Source: Edaphobacter lichenicola (GTDB lineage Bacteria > Acidobacteriota > Terriglobia > Terriglobales > Acidobacteriaceae). Taken from it: a stretch of 64,000 nucleotides of DNA. The translations under genes and the position numbers were made by a program. Of this stretch, positions 16,580 through 25,241 are shown in pieces (positions within the stretch are counted from its first letter, which is position 1; the number at the start of each line of letters is the position of its first letter). The notes under the pieces were generated by a model. It saw only the letters and a program-made list of their open reading frames with translations, ran no database searches and had not been told where the DNA came from. The DNA is taken from NCBI RefSeq assembly GCF_025264645.1, contig NZ_CP073696.1, forward strand, positions 2,666,001 through 2,730,000. Direction: 5' to 3'.

Positions 16580-16592
16580 TGTCTACTATAGT
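16580..16592. promoter_or_regulatory. Operator-like element TGTCTACTATAGT, copy 2
   Basis: Identical to 15467-15479. Located about 60 bp before the second GNAT gene (16653) and about 100 bp upstream of the XRE-cupin start on the other strand. Confidence 0.6.
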
Positions 16593-16652
16593 GTCACGCT
16601 GGAATCACGCTCAGGACTACTTCTGGTCCCATCTGCTAACCAAGGACTTGAT

Positions 16653-17159
16653 ATGAAGGATCTGCGTATCCGAATTCTTCAAGCTGATCTTGATGACCCC
16701 CGGATTGTTGAATTGATTGAAAATCATGTGGTAGCGGCGCGAGGCCAGACTGCCCCTGGGAGTGCGCACGCGCTCGATCTATCTGGGTTGAGGTCGTCCG
16801 ATGTTTCCGTCTGGGTCGCTAACCGCGGCGAAGATGTAGTAGGCACCGGCGCGCTCAAGAGATTGTCCGAGGTCGAAGGGGAGGTGAAATCCATGTTTAC
16901 GTCCCCCTCTGCTCGAAGGCTCGGCGTCGCGAGCATCATGCTTGACCACATCATCGATGCGGCCAGAAACGAAGGTCTCAGGCGGCTTAATTTAGAGACC
17001 GGCTCCTGGCCCTACTTCGATCCAGCAAGGGCCCTTTACGCGGCCTTCGGTTTTGTGGAATGCGACCCTTTTGGTGAGTATCGGGAAGACCCCAATAGCG
17101 TATTTATGACTTTGAATATTGAGGATAGCCTAGCTCGTGGCTCTTCAAGGAGTCACTGA
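16653..17159 (+). CDS. GNAT acetyltransferase, YsnE/PhnO-like
   Basis: 168 residues. GEVKSMFTSPSARRLGVASIMLDHII is the acetyl-CoA pyrophosphate loop in a version (RRLGVA) with one basic residue fewer than the usual RGxGxG/A; later LNLETGSWPYFDPARALYAA and GFVECDPFGEY complete the fold. This resembles the YsnE/YjaB-type group with a YF-x-PAR-LY motif. Substrate unknown. Downstream of element copy 2, thus a probable target of the XRE-cupin regulator; followed 54 bp later by a hydrolase gene. Confidence 0.85.
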   Translation: MKDLRIRILQADLDDPRIVELIENHVVAARGQTAPGSAHALDLSGLRSSDVSVWVANRGEDVVGTGALKRLSEVEGEVKSMFTSPSARRLGVASIMLDHIIDAARNEGLRRLNLETGSWPYFDPARALYAAFGFVECDPFGEYREDPNSVFMTLNIEDSLARGSSRSH

Positions 17160-17213
17160 TTTCTTCCACAACGCCAGTCTGGCTTTGAGGCTATTTCTCT
17201 GACGGAGGTAAGA

Positions 17214-17762
17214 ATGACGACATTCATCATGCTGCCAGGAATCGGCGGATCGGGCGAGGATCATTGGCAAACGTTGTGGGAACGGTTTTACCCTTCGATG
17301 AAGCGCTTCAACCCGCCAGACTGGGATAAACCAGAACTTTCTGTCTGGCGCAGAGCGCTTCAAGATGCCGTAGACGCAGCGGAGCACCCGATCATCCTTG
17401 TGGCGCATAGCCTTTCCTGTCTTTTGGTGGCGCATTGGGCCATGGACTCACGTTCCACAGTGGCTGGCGCATTCCTCGTATCTGTTCCTGATCCCGAGGC
17501 ACCCGCGTTTCCCTCGGCTGCAAGTTCATTTAGAGAAGTTCCACGTATCGCGTTACCATTCCGCTCCATCATCATCGCGAGCACCAATGATCTTTACGGC
17601 AGTATCGACTACATGCAAAGGCGTGCGCACGAATGGAATTCGGAATTGGTCAACATAGGCGAGCATGGGCACATCAATGCATCCAGTAACCTGAGCGAGT
17701 GGGGCGAAGGACACTCTCTTCTGCGTAACTTTGTCCACGATTTGGGGCTCGGAGCGTTTTAG
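17214..17762 (+). CDS. RBBP9/YdeN-type alpha/beta hydrolase
   Basis: 182 residues, GGAGGTAAG upstream. LPGIGGSGEDHWQTLWERFY with HWQ and W is the N-terminal signature of the RBBP9 family of small serine hydrolases; nucleophile Ser in LVAHSLSCLLVAHWA, acid Asp in ASTNDLYGS and His in NIGEHGHINASSNLSEWGEG. All triad residues are present and length is normal. Physiological ester substrate unknown. Likely co-transcribed with the GNAT gene before it. Confidence 0.88.
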   Translation: MTTFIMLPGIGGSGEDHWQTLWERFYPSMKRFNPPDWDKPELSVWRRALQDAVDAAEHPIILVAHSLSCLLVAHWAMDSRSTVAGAFLVSVPDPEAPAFPSAASSFREVPRIALPFRSIIIASTNDLYGSIDYMQRRAHEWNSELVNIGEHGHINASSNLSEWGEGHSLLRNFVHDLGLGAF

Positions 17763-17930
17763 GTCCGCTTATCGGGATTTGCAAATCCGCTCACAGACCT
17801 CGTCTTTCCGGATTGTCGAAGTGGCAGGAACTGATGCGGAACAGCGTGTTTGTTGGACAAAAAATTAGAGTTCCAACTCGATTGATTCACAATGCGCGGT
17901 TTGTAATACATCACAATGAGGAAAGCGGCC

Positions 17931-18725
17931 ATGGATGATTTGGAACCATTACCTGTTGTTCTTCTACATGGCTTGATCGGATCGCTTGACGATCCGGCTA
18001 TCGCTGCTGCACTACACCCTCGTTTGGTATTCAGCCCGTCGTTGCTTGGCTGCGGAGCAAATGCCGACACCGCCCCTGCGACGATTACTCTCGCTAACCA
18101 AGTGGAGTACGTCGCTCAGCTCGTGAGAACAAAGTTTGGCGACGGGCGCTTTCATCTGGTCGGCCACTCCGTTGGGGGCGTGGCGGCAGCATTATTCGCC
18201 AACAAATATCCCGAGATGGTTGCGTCGTTGATCACCGCTGAAGGTAATTTCACGCTGAGGGACGCTTTCTGGTCGGCGAGCGTCGCGCGCATGAATCAAG
18301 CCGAGGCAGAAGCTATGCTGGACACGCTACGCTCCGATCCGGAGGGCTGGCTAGCCCAATCTGGAATTTCGCCGACCGAGGAGCGCGTCAGCGTGGCGAC
18401 GCGATGGCTCAACCTACAGCCTGCTTCTACCTTGCGAGCTATGGGGCGATCAATCGTTGACACCACAGGACAGCCTTCCTACGATGCGTTGCTTCGTTCT
18501 GTTTTCGTTCGTATGCCCGTTCATCTGGTCGCCGGGGAACGCTCACGCGAAGGCTGGGATGTTCCGGCGTGGGCTGAAGAGCGGGCAGCGAGCTTTGATG
18601 TAATAGAAGGAGCAGGTCACATGATGATGCTGGACGACGTGAATGGGTTCGGCCAGCTCTTACTCCGTATCATTAAGACCAGCGCGCCACTTCCGTTTGT
18701 GAGGGATGATCGATACACACGCTGA
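17931..18725 (+). CDS. Alpha/beta hydrolase
   Basis: 264 residues from ATG 17931 (MDDLEPLPVVLLHGLIGSLD); an in-frame ATG at 17916 would add five residues, but GAGGAAAG is best placed for 17931. Oxyanion HG at LLHGLIG, nucleophile in FHLVGHSVGGVAAALFANKY, catalytic His in VIEGAGHMMMLDDVNGF. Cap region is helical and short. Resembles esterases/C-C hydrolases; substrate not predictable. 168 bp after the RBBP9-type gene. Confidence 0.85.
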   Translation: MDDLEPLPVVLLHGLIGSLDDPAIAAALHPRLVFSPSLLGCGANADTAPATITLANQVEYVAQLVRTKFGDGRFHLVGHSVGGVAAALFANKYPEMVASLITAEGNFTLRDAFWSASVARMNQAEAEAMLDTLRSDPEGWLAQSGISPTEERVSVATRWLNLQPASTLRAMGRSIVDTTGQPSYDALLRSVFVRMPVHLVAGERSREGWDVPAWAEERAASFDVIEGAGHMMMLDDVNGFGQLLLRIIKTSAPLPFVRDDRYTR

Positions 18726-19074
18726 TCCTGTTATGGCTCAAGAAACTTCTCAAGGAGATACTGTTCATCTGGGGGAACGACAAGAGCGCACAATCTACCG
18801 TCACAGGTCTATGGGTTGACCTCGGATGGAAACCGTTGACATGGGGAGGCAGGTAGCGAGGCGTTTGAGCCGCTCCGGCGGTTGTGGTGCCTCCCTGGTT
18901 TTCTCGGCAATGCGTGGACTCACGCTTTCAAGCTGCTGAGACGAACAGGCATAGACGGGCGACCAGCCTGAATTATTCATAGACGCCTCCGCCTCGACTC
19001 GCCCAAGCATCCCGCTGACGGCGTTCGACCCTAAAAGCAGCCATACTTCGCTGCCCCCATAATGCTCGGCGATC
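18726..19074. other. Intergenic, no gene seen
   Basis: Between convergent genes. A minus-strand frame of ~106 codons overlaps the end of the AraC gene in another phase but has no ribosome site and no recognisable motif. Nothing else found. Confidence 0.4.
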
Positions 19075-19932
19075 CTATCGACCGAGAGCAGAGTATTTGA
19101 ATTCCGAAGGCGTTCGTCCATAGGCGTTGCGAAAGGCAGCGCTGAAATGACTGTGGCTAGAGAAGCCTAGTTCTAGGCTCAATGCCGTGAGATCGTCGTA
19201 GCGATCTAGCAGGTCAAGCGCTCGGGCCAGTCGCAACCGTAATTGATAGCGATAGAGGGGCATCCCCTCGACTTGTCGAAAGACTTGGGTCAAATAAACC
19301 GGCGAACCACGTACCTCGGCAGCAATCTCCGCGAGGGTCCATCGCCGCGCAAGGTTGCTTGAAATCACGAGCTTCACTCGATCCACGAGGCGCTGTTGAC
19401 CTACGCTGGCCCCGGCCGCGTGAGTTGTGCGTGGTCCCAGTGCTCGTTGAACCAGCGTCAACGCCAAGCCTTCTGCTTCCAAGGGTTCGGCAATGCCCTG
19501 ACGGAGACTGTGACGCAGCATCGCCACGAGCGCTTGCGTGCGAGCATCGATACGGAGCTGCTGGCGCCAAAACGCTGGCGCAGATTGGTTGTTGAGTAGC
19601 CCGGCCGGCACCATTTCGAGGAGGAAGTCCGGACTAATCGCCAGAGAGAGACTTGCGTCGCCTCCGGGGACCGGATGACTGACTCGATAGCCTTCAGCGG
19701 CGTTGAAAAATAACACTTGATTGGCCTCAGCGACGGCTTGATTTTGCCCACGATGTCGGACATACGTTCCCCGGTACGGAAACACTAGTTCCGTCGCTGT
19801 CGCATATTCCTCCACACTCTGTCCGGTGCAAGTGCCTGGACAGTACACATCGCGAACACAGACGGTCGAGGATTTCAGGAGGAGGTCCGCTGAGAACTTT
19901 CGAATTGTCTTAGTGGGAATGGTCGATTTCAC
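19075..19932 (-). CDS. AraC-family transcriptional regulator
   Basis: 285 residues. N-terminal ~170 residues are a beta-rich arm/cupin (ELVFPYRGTYVRHRGQNQAV, NQVLFFNAAEGYRVSHPVPG); residues ~185-285 hold the two helix-turn-helices (RWTLAEIAAEVRGSPVYLTQ and SLELGFSSHSHFSAAFRNAY) and the family end GRTPSEFKYSALGR. No target is obvious; the downstream side is gene-free and the upstream neighbour (NiCoT) is on the same strand. Confidence 0.9.
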   Translation of the reverse strand: MKSTIPTKTIRKFSADLLLKSSTVCVRDVYCPGTCTGQSVEEYATATELVFPYRGTYVRHRGQNQAVAEANQVLFFNAAEGYRVSHPVPGGDASLSLAISPDFLLEMVPAGLLNNQSAPAFWRQQLRIDARTQALVAMLRHSLRQGIAEPLEAEGLALTLVQRALGPRTTHAAGASVGQQRLVDRVKLVISSNLARRWTLAEIAAEVRGSPVYLTQVFRQVEGMPLYRYQLRLRLARALDLLDRYDDLTALSLELGFSSHSHFSAAFRNAYGRTPSEFKYSALGR

Positions 19933-20101
19933 GCCGTGGGCTTGTCTTTCCTATCAAGGATAGCAGCGATCCCATGGGTACTTTAGTCGAAACCTTTCCA
20001 AGCGACAGCCAATCGATTTGATCGACGCAGCGATCGGTACCTCCATTCACGAGTATGCCCTGATGCTGGCCGTACTCGCGATAGGGGTTTAGGCTGGCAA
20101 G

Positions 20102-21169
20102 CTATGCCGTATCCCGGGCACCAAATTCGAGGTCGTCAAACCGGCGCCATTTGTAAATGATGATCGATGAGATCCAACTCACGACAAAAAGTATGATGAT
20201 GCCATAGCCAAGCATGCCAAAATTATTGTTGAGCCTGCCGACTACGTCCCAGAATCCGCCTACCAGGTGGAGCTGTACCACCAGCAATCCCAGCGCCTCG
20301 ATCCCGCCAACGGCAAAGGCGACCACAACTGATACGCAGGTGATCGTCATGTTGTAGTAGAGCTTCCGAATCGGCTTTACGAACGCCCACCCGAATGCTC
20401 CCAGCATCAGAACGTTGTCTGTCGAATCGATCAGCGACATACCCGCAGCGAACAGAACCGGAAAGACAAGGATCGACGAGATAGAAAGTCCTTTTGAAGC
20501 TTCGGCAGAGGAAATCCCCAAGAGCCCGATTTCGGTAGCAGTATCGAAACCAAGCCCAAACAGAAGGCCTAGCGGATACATGTGCCAACTCGATTGGATG
20601 AGATTGAACACGGGGCTAAACAGGCGGGACAGAAAACCGCGGTTACCAAGCAGCAGGTCAAACTCTTCCTCAATGTAGGGTTCCCCTCGTCGGACCCGCA
20701 TGAAGCTTCGATAAACCGACTGGAGCACGACCAAATTCACGAGCGCAATTCCTAATAGGAACAGAGTAGACACCAACGTACCGACCACTCCGCCAATCTC
20801 CCTCATCGCATCAATGCGATGCTGCAGAGCAAGTGCCGCAGCCGCGATTCCCATGGAGCCGACGATGACGACGGTTGAGTGTCCGAGCGAGAACATCAGT
20901 CCTACCGCAACTGGCTTCTTCCCTTGTTGCATCAGCTTCCGTACGACATTGTCGATCGCGGCGATATGACCTGCATCGACGGCATGCCTAAGTCCCAAAC
21001 TATAAGCGAGAAAAGCTGTGCCCAGAAGCACTGGAAACCGATGAAAAGCGGCGAAGGCCCAGCACCACGCCGCCAGATTGAAGGTTACTAATAGGACGTA
21101 TAAGCCGATTATTTTGGCTTTGGTGTTACCCGGCTCGTCGTTGACGAGAGACCGCAGGAAAGACGGCAT
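20102..21169 (-). CDS. NiCoT-family (HoxN/NixA) nickel/cobalt permease with altered signature
   Basis: 355 residues, eight membrane helices, the normal architecture. FSLGHSTVVIVGS, LLFGLGFDTATEIGLLGISS and GMSLIDSTDNVLM are the family motifs II-IV and are intact. Motif I, normally RHAxDADHIAAIDN in helix II, here reads RHAVDAGHIAAIDN: His62 and His68 remain but the Asp before the second His is Gly67 (GGT, one base from GAT). That Asp belongs to the metal-selective HX4DH signature, so uptake may be lost or changed. The gene stands alone, ~95 bp after the TPR gene's end and on the same strand. Confidence 0.88.
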   Translation of the reverse strand: MPSFLRSLVNDEPGNTKAKIIGLYVLLVTFNLAAWCWAFAAFHRFPVLLGTAFLAYSLGLRHAVDAGHIAAIDNVVRKLMQQGKKPVAVGLMFSLGHSTVVIVGSMGIAAAALALQHRIDAMREIGGVVGTLVSTLFLLGIALVNLVVLQSVYRSFMRVRRGEPYIEEEFDLLLGNRGFLSRLFSPVFNLIQSSWHMYPLGLLFGLGFDTATEIGLLGISSAEASKGLSISSILVFPVLFAAGMSLIDSTDNVLMLGAFGWAFVKPIRKLYYNMTITCVSVVVAFAVGGIEALGLLVVQLHLVGGFWDVVGRLNNNFGMLGYGIIILFVVSWISSIIIYKWRRFDDLEFGARDTA

Positions 21170-21264
21170 TAGATCCCCTCAGAATGTGGGCAAACGTTGT
21201 TGATAAACCTGATTTGGAAAGGCCTAGATCAGAGAACACTGCCTCTGAGCGGTTCGTTTTCCTC

Positions 21265-22389
21265 TCACCAGTTTGCCAATATTTTCAGATAGACCTGAAC
21301 CAGACGTCCATGGTCACGTAACAACTCACATGCTTGCTGGTATCGTCCAGTTGCCTCTGCAGCCTTTACCGCCAAAGCCACCGACCGGTCCGTCTGGCGA
21401 TTGGCCAGATTCTGTTCTACGAGAAGCCATGCTCTTTCCGGATCGTTCCCGGGGCCGAGATAGAACTCTGCCGCATGATCGGCGAATCCCAGAGGATAAC
21501 GAACCAGCAATGATTCATACCGCTGCCGGGCATGTAAGATTTCGGCGTTGCCTTCCAGGTCGTCTCCGTTTCGCACATCTAGGACACCAAGAAGGGCAAG
21601 GGCCTCCGGGTGATTCGTTGATTGCGCCACCCGCGAAGTTCGCTTCCTTGCAGCGGCGTAGTCACCTCGCGCCATCTCAAGCTTGGCCAGACTGATATTT
21701 GCTGCCGCAAACTCCGGCACGTATGCGAGCGCCTGTTTGTACATCGCCTCCGCGCGTGCCGGATTCTGGCCCTGCTCAGCCCACATTAGACCTCGCCCAA
21801 AGTAGATCCACGCGTAAGGAAATGGCAAAGTGGTATTCAGACCAGCCAACGCCGCTGCGTACAGTCGATCCGCCTCATCAACGCGTCCCATCGACGCATA
21901 GGCGGTGGCCAGCGCATTTCGCGATGCGAAGCTTGGACTTCGAATCAGGTCTTTCTTGAGTTCTGCCACGACCTCGCTTGCATGCCCTGTTGCGATCAAG
22001 ATCGAGGCGCGCATTGCCAAAATCTGTCCCGGCGACGCACCGTGTCCTTGTGCGACCTGAAGATCGGAGAGAGCCTCTGCGAATCGATGGACGGCAGCAC
22101 GCGTCTGTGCACGCTTTAATAAGTCCTGAGCAGTTACGAATCGGCCTTCCGCAAGAGTGCTCGCACGATCGAGAGCGTCGTAATCCGCCAGGAACTCTTC
22201 TCTAAGAATCAGCAAATCTTCGACACCCGGGCTATCTCCCAGCTCGGCGATCTGTTGATCGAGATTGGCAATCGCAATGATGCTGGCAGTGGCGTCCGGC
22301 TGGGCGCTGCTATGAGGCAAATCGCTCGCCGAAACACACGCACCTGAATAAAACAATATCGATAAGCTGCACAATTGAATAATTTTCAT
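21265..22389 (-). CDS. Exported tetratricopeptide-repeat protein
   Basis: 374 residues, signal peptide MKIIQLCSLSILFYSGACVS with a Cys that could be lipidated. From ~100 on, five to six TPR-like helix pairs can be seen (AAVHRFAEALSDLQVAQGHG; NALATAYASMGRVDEADRLY; AWIYFGRGLMWAEQGQNPAR; ANISLAKLEMARGDYAAARK; LLVEQNLANRQTDRSVALAV), a scaffold for protein contacts. Its ATG overlaps the stop of the DUF4331 gene (ATGA), so the two are coupled; this pairing suggests they act together outside the cytoplasm. Confidence 0.8.
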   Translation of the reverse strand: MKIIQLCSLSILFYSGACVSASDLPHSSAQPDATASIIAIANLDQQIAELGDSPGVEDLLILREEFLADYDALDRASTLAEGRFVTAQDLLKRAQTRAAVHRFAEALSDLQVAQGHGASPGQILAMRASILIATGHASEVVAELKKDLIRSPSFASRNALATAYASMGRVDEADRLYAAALAGLNTTLPFPYAWIYFGRGLMWAEQGQNPARAEAMYKQALAYVPEFAAANISLAKLEMARGDYAAARKRTSRVAQSTNHPEALALLGVLDVRNGDDLEGNAEILHARQRYESLLVRYPLGFADHAAEFYLGPGNDPERAWLLVEQNLANRQTDRSVALAVKAAEATGRYQQACELLRDHGRLVQVYLKILANW

Positions 22390-23660
22390 GGCTCCGCCAA
22401 AAAAGGAAACTCGCTGGTTGAATGAACCTTGTCGTCATGTTCGAGACCATCATCGAAACCGCTGGTCATGCCTTTGGTCAGCAAGGATCGAAAAATGTTG
22501 CTCGCGTTATAGTTGGGCGTTCTGCCTCCACAGTCTTCGCGAAGCGCTCCAGGCGTGCCGAACGCCGTAAATTCAACCGCAAACAGTTGAGTGCAGCTTG
22601 ACGAGGAAGTGTTCACCCAGATTCGATCGTCGGCAAATAGCTTCGCCAAAGTTGCGTAACGCTTGGATGGCGCCGCTTTCCTGTCGGCCAGCCACTGATT
22701 TCCACATGTCCCATCGAATCCGTCATAAAGGCTCAGATTTCTCTCGATATCCTGCGAGAATCGGCCCCAGCCAGTTCGTGCGACGCGGTTATACGCCTCC
22801 CTGCGCGCATAGCTAATGGCCTCCTGATCAAGCGGGCCTCCGACCAGTCCGTTTTTGATGAGAGGACGCGCAGTGCGCTCGATGGCTTCGCCAAGCGCCG
22901 GCATCGCGGGATGCCTATCCATTCCATGCGCAATCTGGGCTGTGTGTCCGTGCGGCACACGGTGCACCGTTCCCCACACAGCGGCAAGCTTTCCTCCAGT
23001 CGTCAGCACATCAAGATCGATCGAGACGACGATTGCAGACGCCTTCCATCCGGCAAGCAGATTCGTTGCCGGTCCACCGGAGGTGTGACGCCACGTATCG
23101 AGTATTGCCTGCGCAGTGGCTGGAGTGAAGTTCGGACAGCCCGCGCCATCGACCGATGTCCCGTTCTTAAGAGCAGCACCCGCAACGTTATATGCCTCTC
23201 GTGTGCCCTTTACATTGTTGAAGAATGGATCGTCACGGAGACCGGCGAAGATTCGAAATGTGTGCTTCTCGCTTTCGAGTCCTGCGGGCGTGTGAGCATC
23301 TCCGCGTACGTAGTCTCTGCTGCCGGCCCAGCATTCCACGTTGTTGGCGACATCGAAGCGGCAGAGAATCGTGGTACTCGCCGTCGTCTTGCCGAACTGT
23401 TGGCCGCTGTCTACATGAAAGACATACTGAAGCCGATTGGAAAATTGATGCGCGACGATATCCATCACCAGATTAAGTCGCTTGCCGTCAGACGATGTCC
23501 ACGCATAGAGGTCGCCAATGTCTGCGGCAGGATCTGCGATCACAGTGGGCGTATCGAGGTGATCCGACGCGTGAACCTTTTCAAGGCCAATGATGCTGAC
23601 GATTCCGACAAGAAACAAACAGATGCAGAATTGACTTCGGATTGCATGAAGCATGCGCAT
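22386..23660 (-). CDS. Secreted DUF4331 protein
   Basis: 424 residues from ATG 23660 (MRMLHAIRSQFCICLFLVGI), chosen for the GAAAGGGAA upstream; signal peptide ends near HAS-DHLDTP. SDHLDTP..IADPAADIGDLYAW is the conserved N-terminus of DUF4331, and FAGLRDDPFFNN and a region around VVSIDLDVLT are other family blocks. The His/Asp-rich start (DHLDTP) looks like a metal or ligand site. Function not established. Middle gene of a three-gene unit: hydrolase (23698), DUF4331, TPR. Confidence 0.85.
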   Translation of the reverse strand: MRMLHAIRSQFCICLFLVGIVSIIGLEKVHASDHLDTPTVIADPAADIGDLYAWTSSDGKRLNLVMDIVAHQFSNRLQYVFHVDSGQQFGKTTASTTILCRFDVANNVECWAGSRDYVRGDAHTPAGLESEKHTFRIFAGLRDDPFFNNVKGTREAYNVAGAALKNGTSVDGAGCPNFTPATAQAILDTWRHTSGGPATNLLAGWKASAIVVSIDLDVLTTGGKLAAVWGTVHRVPHGHTAQIAHGMDRHPAMPALGEAIERTARPLIKNGLVGGPLDQEAISYARREAYNRVARTGWGRFSQDIERNLSLYDGFDGTCGNQWLADRKAAPSKRYATLAKLFADDRIWVNTSSSSCTQLFAVEFTAFGTPGALREDCGGRTPNYNASNIFRSLLTKGMTSGFDDGLEHDDKVHSTSEFPFLAEP

Positions 23661-23697
23661 ACTTATTCCCTTTCGTAGCGTCGCGGAGATTGTTCGG

Positions 23698-24672
23698 TCA
23701 GAGGCTCCAAAGAAACCGGGCCTCTTCGACAATCAGTTCCGGCAACTCTTCCGGAAAGAAAAGCTTGGCGCCCGGTACCATTCGTACCCCCAGGGAGTTC
23801 GCAACGGTGTGCGCAAGATAGTCCGCGTCCGCGGTTGAGAAGATTGTGTCGCCTGTGCCCCAGACGATGCGCGTAGCGACATAGCAACGCTTTAGCGACG
23901 CTTCGATTCCCTGGAGAGGGTTCGGAGCGAGAGCCACCGCGTAAGCGTTGGTCAGTGCCTTTCGCGCGGGTGACTTCACGAGCGGAGCAAGATAAGTGTC
24001 TATCGTTTCATCGCTTAGACGCGAGGGATTCATGTAGCACTGACCTCCTAGCCCGGTATCGGACCGTGCGGCATCCTTGTCCGCAAGCCATCGTCCAATC
24101 CATTCGTCGGCAAATTTTCCAGTTCGTCCAAGTTCGATCACCGGAAGCACTGCCCGTGGTGGGCTGTCTCGCTCCGTATCGCAGTTTGTGAGCAGCAGTG
24201 AATTCACTCGATCTGGAAAATGTGTGATGAACAGTTGCGCGATCGCACCCCCGCTGTCGCTAGCGACAATGTCAACTTTGGAAATGGAAAGTTTGTCCAG
24301 GAGCGCCGCTAACATTGCCACCTGCCCCTGTGGCGCCACACTCTGGCCCTTGGCCACTTCCGTGTAGCCAAGCGCTAGAAAATCCGGGGCAATGCAACGC
24401 CGCATCAAGGAGAGGAGCGGAATTGCGCCTCGCCATTGAAAGCTGTTCAGTGGAAAGCCATGCAGAAACAATGCCGTTGGCCCTTCCCCGATATCGAGGT
24501 AAGCGATGCGCCCCTGCTGTGTGACAACAAATTTCCTGGCGGCGTGAAACTGCGCGGCGGTCATCTCTTTGCAAGGGCATTCTTCAGACCATATTGCTGC
24601 ACCAGACGACCTGCCCCAGGCTGCGAATGCCGTCGTCGCCGCGCTGACACGAACGAACTCTCTGCGATCCAT
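23698..24672 (-). CDS. Tat-exported alpha/beta-fold protein, Asp nucleophile, no catalytic His
   Basis: 324 residues. MDRREFVRVSAATTAFAAWG is a twin-arginine signal. Oxyanion region LFLHGFPLNSFQWRG; nucleophile elbow VDIVASDSGGAIAQLF puts Asp139 where esterases have Ser, as in haloalkane dehalogenases and epoxide hydrolases. The usual C-terminal G-x-GHF is replaced by VPGAKLFFPEE (Leu304 in the His position). It shares both features with the cytoplasmic protein at 25242-26135. Without His the normal hydrolysis of the covalent ester should fail, so activity is uncertain. Starts the DUF4331/TPR unit (37 bp gap). Confidence 0.8.
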   Translation of the reverse strand: MDRREFVRVSAATTAFAAWGRSSGAAIWSEECPCKEMTAAQFHAARKFVVTQQGRIAYLDIGEGPTALFLHGFPLNSFQWRGAIPLLSLMRRCIAPDFLALGYTEVAKGQSVAPQGQVAMLAALLDKLSISKVDIVASDSGGAIAQLFITHFPDRVNSLLLTNCDTERDSPPRAVLPVIELGRTGKFADEWIGRWLADKDAARSDTGLGGQCYMNPSRLSDETIDTYLAPLVKSPARKALTNAYAVALAPNPLQGIEASLKRCYVATRIVWGTGDTIFSTADADYLAHTVANSLGVRMVPGAKLFFPEELPELIVEEARFLWSL

Positions 24673-25082
24673 CGAATATCACCTCTTCGTGCTCGGCACG
24701 GCCCTGTATTCAAGCCGGCCTCAATCAGTAAGCCACGCAAGAGCTGGACGGTGCTGTCGAAATCTTTAGCGATCTTCCAGAGAAGCCAGATATCTGGGGA
24801 AACTCAATTCCCCGCGAATGCCGCGTCGAAGCTTGAGTACGCCGTTCGAACTTCTCCCCACATATAACGTTCCTCTCTGCAAAGAAAGCACCTCGGAGCA
24901 GGCCGCCAAACTTGTGGCAGTCGCATCGCCCTGGTCTCATCGTGCCGATACGCACGACAGAACGTGGCCCGGTGGGGGCCATCGCTCCCGCGCTGTAAAT
25001 CGCTAAAGAATCTGACAGCGATGTTTGCTCATATCATGGCCTACTGGATTTACCCGGATCTCGGGTATTGAAGGAGAAGATC
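24673..25082. other. Divergent promoter region
   Basis: 410 bp between two divergently transcribed genes encoding related hydrolase-fold proteins. No gene found; must contain both promoters. No clear palindrome noticed. Confidence 0.4.
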
Positions 25083-25238
25083 GTGATTGAAAGAACATGT
25101 GCAGCGTGCGATTGCACGCTCGAAGGCGATCCTATCAGGGTGACCATCGCTGGCAAGACAGTTGAAGTCTGCTGTGATGAGTGCGCCCTGAAGCTGAACG
25201 AAGCTGCAACATCCGCCTCTGCGCAAGGAAGAAGGTAA
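25083..25238 (+). CDS. 51-residue Cys-rich metal-binding protein
   Basis: GTG start with AAGGAGAAG just ahead. The sequence MIERTCAACDCTLEGDPIRV, TIAGKTVEVCCDECALKLNE ends AATSASAQGRR. Six cysteines in CxxCDC and CCDEC clusters around a short beta-hairpin look like a treble-clef/TRASH-like metal site. It ends three bases before the hydrolase ATG, and its last codons (AAGGAAGAAGG) provide that gene's ribosome site, so expression is tightly coupled. It may deliver or sense a metal for the operon. Family name unknown. Confidence 0.75.
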   Translation: MIERTCAACDCTLEGDPIRVTIAGKTVEVCCDECALKLNEAATSASAQGRR

Positions 25239-25241
25239 CCC

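Noticed and set aside
18801..19121. 106-codon open frame on the minus strand
   Set aside because: Overlaps the end of the AraC gene in another phase, has no ribosome site, no motif and a coding-unlike composition.
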